Made by a program: the position numbers and the translations under genes
Assembly: GCA_023230025.1 (NCBI GenBank)
Contig: JALNYD010000022.1
Span: 1-19,054 of the forward strand
Length of the DNA stretch: 19,054 nucleotides
Direction: 5' to 3'
DNA from: Candidatus Cloacimonadota bacterium
GTDB lineage: Bacteria; Cloacimonadota; Cloacimonadia; Cloacimonadales; Cloacimonadaceae
Shown here: one piece after another, positions 15,328 to 19,054 of the stretch
Numbering within the stretch: position 1 is the first letter of the stretch
Layout: each line of letters begins with the position of its first letter
The notes under the pieces: model-generated
Databases searched by the model: none
Told to the model about the DNA's origin: nothing
Seen by the model: only the letters and a program-made list of their open reading frames with translations

Positions 15328-16986
15328 ATGAAGAAATTGCTGTTTATCGCCCTGCTCGCTGCGCTGTTGATCTCAGCTTGCACGGTAAACAATGCTAGAC
15401 CGGAAATGAAGCAGGATGTCGAGGAATACACCGGCCTTACTACCAAGGTTGGTATTCTCCCTCTGAAAAGCCTCGATGCCAGCAGTAGAAATATGAACAG
15501 AGTCCTTACTGTAAGGGATTTTGACTATGTGTTTGCCACGCATCCCAAGTATGAATTGCTGGATATGGATGCAGTGGAGCAAGGATTCAAATCGTTTGGT
15601 ATCCCAGATGTTGATGATCTTGAACCCGAAGAAATGAAGGAAATTGCCGACGAAACCGGGGCAAACGTCCTGATCGTTGGAAACATTTCCGCTGATCGGA
15701 GCAATTCCTTTGCTCTGGCCTTCAAGCTCTTCAGTGCTCGCACCAATGAACTGCGTCAGGTAAACTTCAATGTTACCAACGATAAGTTTGCCCGGTGGAA
15801 GACCATGGATGAAAACCTTATGGCTGAGCTTGACAGATTCATCTCTACCGAAGTGGAAAAGATATTCAACTTTGCCACAAACTTCTATGCCACTGGCAAC
15901 TACGCAGAAGCTGAACGTCAATTGAATCTGGCGATCGGTCTTGATCCGGAAAATAAAGATGCTTACTACTATCTGGGCGCTACGAAGTTCAAAACGCAGA
16001 ATTATGCTGCTGCAGAAGAACACTTCAATCATGTATTGACCATTGATCCAAATCATCTCCAAACTTTACGCATGATGAATGATATGTATGAAGCTCAGGG
16101 CGACACTGCCAAACGCCTCGCAATTATGGAACGGATTGCCACCATCAACGAAGATGAAGAACTGTGGCTGGCTGTGGGAAACCTCTATGCTGAGAACAAT
16201 AACACAGTTAAAGCTGAACAAGCCCTTCGCAATGCCTTGAACCTCAAATCTGATTATACTCTGGCCCAAACCCGGCTGGCTTTCTTGCTTTATGATACAC
16301 AACGTTTTGGCGATGCCATCCAGTATCTTGAATCTGCCTATGATGCCTTTCCGGAAAATGATATCATTTCACGCCGCCTGGCAATTTCATATCAACGCAG
16401 TGGGCGGATGAATGAAGCTATTGAACGCTATGAAGGCTTGATCCGTAACAACCCCAACAATGCACAGGCCTATCTGAATGTGGTTAGCCTGTATCGTCAG
16501 CAAGCCACCGAAGCTACAGACCCGGCAATTACCCAGGAAATGAACAACAAAGCTATCAATACAATGAACGAGCTCAAACGCGTAGCTCCGGATAATCCCC
16601 TGGCTTACCTCAATCTTGCCAGTATCTTCCTGGCTCAGGGTCAGAACGCTGATGCTGAATCCAATGCCAATCTCACCCTTGAGAAGGATCCAACCTTGTA
16701 TCAGCCTTACGTGATCCTGGCAACGGTTAATCAGACCAAAGGTACCAATGATTACAACCGCTTTGTTGATCTGGAAAAACGCGCTGCTAACGCTGTCGGA
16801 CGTGAAGCTACCAGGCTCTCTGGAGAACGTGATGCTGCCAAAGCTGCGGCAAATGCCAATTTCAGAAAAGCTGTCGAACAGCTTAATGCTGCAAAACTTC
16901 GCGCAAGCGAACCTGAAGCTGTGACCGATATCACGAATCGCCTCTCCAGACTCCAAACTCTGGTAAACCAAACCTCCGGTTACTAA
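15328..16986 (+). CDS. TPR-repeat lipoprotein with CsgG/LpoB-like N-terminal domain
   Basis: A 552-residue lipoprotein: lipobox LLISAC with Cys18 as the lipidation site. Residues about 37-175 look like the CsgG/LpoB-type alpha-beta domain: TKVGILPLKSLD, YELLDMDAVEQGF, ADETGANVLIVGNIS and a strand pair around FKLFSARTNELRQV. From about 180 to 465 there are tetratricopeptide repeats (NYAEAERQLNLAIGLDPENKDAYYYLG, then NYAAAEEHFNHVLTIDPNH, TVKAEQALRNAL, AIQYLESAYDAFPEN, MNEAIERYEGL and NADAESNANLTLEKDP). The C-terminus (about 480-545) is an alanine-rich, probably coiled-coil helix. Known: LpoB/CsgG-like domains sit in the periplasm facing the outer membrane, and TPRs are protein-binding. It is inferred to be an envelope scaffold. 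The gene has its own promoter region and a strong terminator, so it is probably monocistronic. Confidence 0.85.
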   Translation: MKKLLFIALLAALLISACTVNNARPEMKQDVEEYTGLTTKVGILPLKSLDASSRNMNRVLTVRDFDYVFATHPKYELLDMDAVEQGFKSFGIPDVDDLEPEEMKEIADETGANVLIVGNISADRSNSFALAFKLFSARTNELRQVNFNVTNDKFARWKTMDENLMAELDRFISTEVEKIFNFATNFYATGNYAEAERQLNLAIGLDPENKDAYYYLGATKFKTQNYAAAEEHFNHVLTIDPNHLQTLRMMNDMYEAQGDTAKRLAIMERIATINEDEELWLAVGNLYAENNNTVKAEQALRNALNLKSDYTLAQTRLAFLLYDTQRFGDAIQYLESAYDAFPENDIISRRLAISYQRSGRMNEAIERYEGLIRNNPNNAQAYLNVVSLYRQQATEATDPAITQEMNNKAINTMNELKRVAPDNPLAYLNLASIFLAQGQNADAESNANLTLEKDPTLYQPYVILATVNQTKGTNDYNRFVDLEKRAANAVGREATRLSGERDAAKAAANANFRKAVEQLNAAKLRASEPEAVTDITNRLSRLQTLVNQTSGY

Positions 16987-17012
16987 AATCCTATAAAATA
17001 AAGTCACATATT

Positions 17013-17043
17013 GCAAAGCCGCTTTCTGGGCGGCTTTGCTTTT
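17013..17043 (+). terminator. Strong intrinsic terminator after the TPR lipoprotein gene
   Basis: GCAAAGCCGC (17013-17022) and GCGGCTTTGC (17030-17039) pair perfectly over 10 bp around a 7-nt loop, followed by four T (17040-17043). It lies 26 nt after the stop codon. Confidence 0.92.
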
Positions 17044-17064
17044 ACACCCGATACACCCAGAGAA

Positions 17065-17081
17065 GGTTGTGGATTCCAACC
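17065..17081. repeat. Small hairpin GGTTG/CAACC beside the GTNAC element
   Basis: GGTTG (17065-17069) pairs with CAACC (17077-17081) around a 7-nt loop, 7 nt before the large palindromic element. It could be chance, or an outer part of the same element. Confidence 0.35.
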
Positions 17082-17088
17082 CTCCTAG

Positions 17089-17156
17089 TTGTCGTCACGA
17101 TGCCGTTACCTTGTGGTTACAAAAGTAACGGCAAGGTGACCACATCGTCACGACAA
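17089..17156. repeat. 68-bp near-palindrome with six phased GTNAC motifs
   Basis: The ends TTGTCGT and ACGACAA are exact inverted repeats, and the whole segment is an imperfect palindrome around an AAAA centre (17121-17124). GTNAC occurs at 17094, 17105, 17116, 17125, 17136 and 17147, giving start-to-start steps of 11, 11, 9, 11 and 11 bp. The linkers are also related: GATGCC and CTTGTG on the left, GATGTG and CTTGCC when the right half is read on the opposite strand. A local hairpin CCGTTAC/GTAACGG (17103-17109 with 17125-17131) can form inside. One motif per helical turn on one face suggests a multi-subunit protein-binding site. A folded RNA or a dispersed palindromic element is an alternative. 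Confidence 0.85.
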
Positions 17157-17305
17157 TCAATGGGGATGTCGCAGGAATAGGGGCTTTAAGGAAGAATCCT
17201 CCTGTGATTGGAACTGTTTTTGCATTCCATCAGTATGATATCTTGCGGGTGAAATTTATGCACCGTCGAGTGATTTGTAAATGTATGATATATAAGGAGA
17301 TGCCT
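17157..17305 (+). promoter_or_regulatory. Leader and putative promoter region of the repeat-protein gene
   Basis: This stretch must hold the start signals of the downstream gene, because a strong terminator lies before it. TATGATAT occurs twice, exactly 50 bp apart (17234-17241 and 17284-17291), and each matches a -10 box at 5 of 6 positions. TTGGAA (17208-17213) is 20 bp before the first copy, too far for an ideal -35. No small ORF with its own ribosome site was seen. Confidence 0.35.
17294..17299 (+). promoter_or_regulatory. Shine-Dalgarno AAGGAG that favours a GTG start at 17306
   Basis: AAGGAG is followed directly by an in-frame ATG (17300, spacing zero) and then by GTG at 17306 with a normal 6-nt spacing. 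GTG is therefore the better start; both give the same signal peptide, differing by two residues. Confidence 0.7.
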
Positions 17306-19054
17306 GTGAAGAACATAAGCTTGATCATCTTGCTGCTAGCTGTGGCAGCGCTTTTACCGGCAGCATTGCAATGGGATAACCCCGTGGCTTTGCGTCAGGG
17401 AGTGAATATTGAATGGTTCCGCACCGGAACTGAATCCGGAGATGGCGGAGCCGTCTATGTCTGGAGCGACACCAAGCTTGGTGAACGCGATCTTTGGGCT
17501 CAGAAAGTAGATGCCAGTGGCAATATGGTATGGGGTCAACCCTTATTGGTTGATGGCAAGCCTGATCGTCAGGAAGATCCCGTGATTACCCGGACATCGG
17601 ATGGCAACTATATCATAGCCTGGATTGATTTTTCCGATGATTTGGATGGCAATGTCTATGCTCAGAAGATCAGTGAAAGTGGTCAATTACTATGGCCTGA
17701 TGGCGGTAAGCCCGTGTGTGCCATTCCCAGTATGCAGCTTGGCTTGAACATGGAAGCTGATGAGAATGGTGGAGCTTTCGTCGTTTGGGGAGATAGCCGT
17801 AATCCCAGCAAAGATCTTTATGCCCAAAGGCTTTCTGCCAGTGGCGATCCGCTGTGGACTGTCAATGGAATTCCGGTGGCCAACGGTGCAGGCGATGAAG
17901 TTCAGAATACCATGCTTCCCGATGGACAGGGTGGGATGATCATTGGTTATACCCATACCTATGTGGGCGAAGCTGATGTCTATGCCAAACGCTTTGATGG
18001 CAATGGAAATATGACCTGGACTGCTCCCCTTGAGCTGGCTGTAACCAATGGCAATCAATCTGGAGTCCGCATGGCTGCCCTCACGGGTGGAGATTTCATG
18101 TTTACCTGGGTTGACAACCGCGATAACGAACCCGATATCTATGCTCAGTTAGTTAATATCAGTGGCACCACACTTTGGAGCGATCCCTATATAGTCTATG
18201 GAGATGCAGGTTCGGCAACTCCTGCTCAGCAGTTGAATCCTCGCATTCAGGGCACCAGCGATAATGGCGCCGTGATCGTCTGGGAAGATTTCCGTCTGGA
18301 TAGTCAGAATGCCGATCTCTTCGCCCAAAAGGTTTCTGCGGCTGGCAACAAACTCTGGGGGGATGCCGGAATCGCTGTTGCTACAGCTGAGTTTGCTCAG
18401 ATTGGTCAACGGATGGCTTCGGATGGTAATGGTGGCGTGTATATAGTTTGGGATGATCTGCGTAATGGCAATTCACCCAATGATGATATTTATGCTCAAC
18501 ATCTGAATTCCAATGGGGAAGCCCTCTGGACTGCAGGTGGGAAATCGATCTGCAGCATGCCTTTCGAACAGAATGGTGGATTGATCAAAGTGAGCGGTGA
18601 CGATATTTTTGTGAACTGGATGGACTTGCGTAATGGCAGTGTCGGCATTTATTATCAAGTGCTGAATGCTGCTGGAGTAACGCAGCTTGCAGATAATGGC
18701 GTTCAGGTGTTTTGGGGCTTGAGTGGAGATACTCCCAAGGGCGAGTATCAAATATTACCACGCTCAAATGATCTGCTGATTATCTGGCAGGATACTCGTT
18801 TTGCCAATGATGGCAACCGGATATTCTACCAAATCGTGGATACCAATGGCAATCCCATGTTCGCCGAAGATGGAATCCCTGTAACTCTTCAGGGTGGAGG
18901 CAAACAGGAATCAGCTAAAGCTGTGGTTACCCCCGATGATCAATTTGCCATCGTTTGGGTGGATGGAAGAGATGGAAACCCAAATATCTATGCACAACTC
19001 TTTAATCCAGCCGGAGAAAGGCTTTGGGGCGATAATGGTGTAAAGCTCACCGAT
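17306..19054 (+). CDS. Secreted protein of ten VW-D / YAQ repeats (3' partial)
   Basis: The frame is open from GTG 17306 to the last base of the window, 583 codons without a stop, so the 3' end is missing. A signal peptide (about 1-20, ISLIILLLAVAALLPAALQ) leads into ten tandem repeats of about 53-60 residues. Each has the pattern hydrophobic-VW-x-D-x-R, then (D)IYAQ-x-x-x-x-x-G-x-x-LW and G-x-P/V. The Y/F/W of the YAQ-like motif falls at residues 64, 118, 172, 226, 279, 339, 396, 449, 507 and 562. Repeats of this kind occur in large exported proteins of the FCB group and are probably beta-propeller-like. By analogy with the other exported proteins here, a T9SS tail beyond the window is expected but cannot be confirmed. 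Binding partner is unknown. Confidence 0.88.
   Translation, partial: MKNISLIILLLAVAALLPAALQWDNPVALRQGVNIEWFRTGTESGDGGAVYVWSDTKLGERDLWAQKVDASGNMVWGQPLLVDGKPDRQEDPVITRTSDGNYIIAWIDFSDDLDGNVYAQKISESGQLLWPDGGKPVCAIPSMQLGLNMEADENGGAFVVWGDSRNPSKDLYAQRLSASGDPLWTVNGIPVANGAGDEVQNTMLPDGQGGMIIGYTHTYVGEADVYAKRFDGNGNMTWTAPLELAVTNGNQSGVRMAALTGGDFMFTWVDNRDNEPDIYAQLVNISGTTLWSDPYIVYGDAGSATPAQQLNPRIQGTSDNGAVIVWEDFRLDSQNADLFAQKVSAAGNKLWGDAGIAVATAEFAQIGQRMASDGNGGVYIVWDDLRNGNSPNDDIYAQHLNSNGEALWTAGGKSICSMPFEQNGGLIKVSGDDIFVNWMDLRNGSVGIYYQVLNAAGVTQLADNGVQVFWGLSGDTPKGEYQILPRSNDLLIIWQDTRFANDGNRIFYQIVDTNGNPMFAEDGIPVTLQGGGKQESAKAVVTPDDQFAIVWVDGRDGNPNIYAQLFNPAGERLWGDNGVKLTD
17450..19054 (+). repeat. Ten tandem protein-level repeats in the terminal gene
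   Basis: Repeat units of about 160-180 bp encode the VW-D ... IYAQ ... LW pattern. Spacing between YAQ-like motifs is 54, 54, 54, 53, 60, 57, 53, 58 and 55 residues. Nucleotide identity between units is low, so the array is old and not a recent slippage product. Repeats 4, 8 and 9 are the most divergent (VYAKR, IYYQ and IFYQ). Confidence 0.8.

Noticed and set aside
15373..16062. 229-codon ORF on the - strand opposite the TPR lipoprotein gene
   Set aside because: It mirrors a gene with lipobox and TPRs; codon-phase shadow with unusual composition and no ribosome site.
16387..17079. 230-codon ORF on the - strand crossing the terminator at 17013-17043
   Set aside because: It overlaps the TPR gene end and reads through a strong terminator hairpin; no supporting motif.
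17089..17156. CRISPR-like repeat array
   Set aside because: Motifs are 5 bp with 4-6 bp linkers arranged palindromically; there are no long identical direct repeats with unique spacers.

Overview
The window looks like chromosomal DNA of a Gram-negative bacterium of the FCB superphylum. Two proteins end in type IX secretion system (T9SS) type A sorting domains, and a PorV/PorQ-family outer-membrane protein is also encoded. Several genes have strong Shine-Dalgarno sequences (GGAGG or AAGGAG) and two TTGACA boxes are visible, which is unlike typical Bacteroidota. The mix fits an uncultured lineage such as Cloacimonadota, but that placement is inferred from gene style and not from a marker gene. 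All genes read on the + strand. No mobile element, CRISPR array or rRNA was seen.

Layout. 1-2238: 3' part of a secreted LVIVD-type beta-propeller protein with a T9SS tail. 2239-2711: 473 bp without a credible gene, holding degenerate direct repeats. 2712-3989: an orphan UgpB-like solute-binding lipoprotein. 4042-4129: tRNA-Leu(CAA), with its own promoter and a probable terminator. 4317-5342: a PorV/PorQ-family protein. 5361-5389: a perfect 10-bp-stem hairpin. 5404-15264: a near-gapless run of nine genes: M6 metalloprotease with T9SS tail, three small divergent paralogous envelope proteins, CoaBC, a short-chain dehydrogenase, a DUF3108 protein, QueA and a biotin-protein ligase. 15328-16986: a lipoprotein with a CsgG/LpoB-like N-terminal domain and TPRs, closed by a strong terminator. 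17089-17156: an unusual near-palindromic element with six GTNAC motifs spaced 11-11-9-11-11 bp. 17306 to the window end: a secreted protein of ten ~55-residue repeats, running off the edge.

How the parts fit. The left and right ends carry large exported repeat proteins. The PorV/PorQ protein and the M6 protease suggest a link between T9SS accessory function and a secreted protease. The three tandem paralogs after the protease share one architecture and are the best candidate for an undescribed envelope module. They are followed without a break by housekeeping cofactor and tRNA-modification genes, probably co-transcribed and translationally coupled through repeated ATGA overlaps. The most unusual non-coding signal is the helically phased GTNAC element at 17089-17156.
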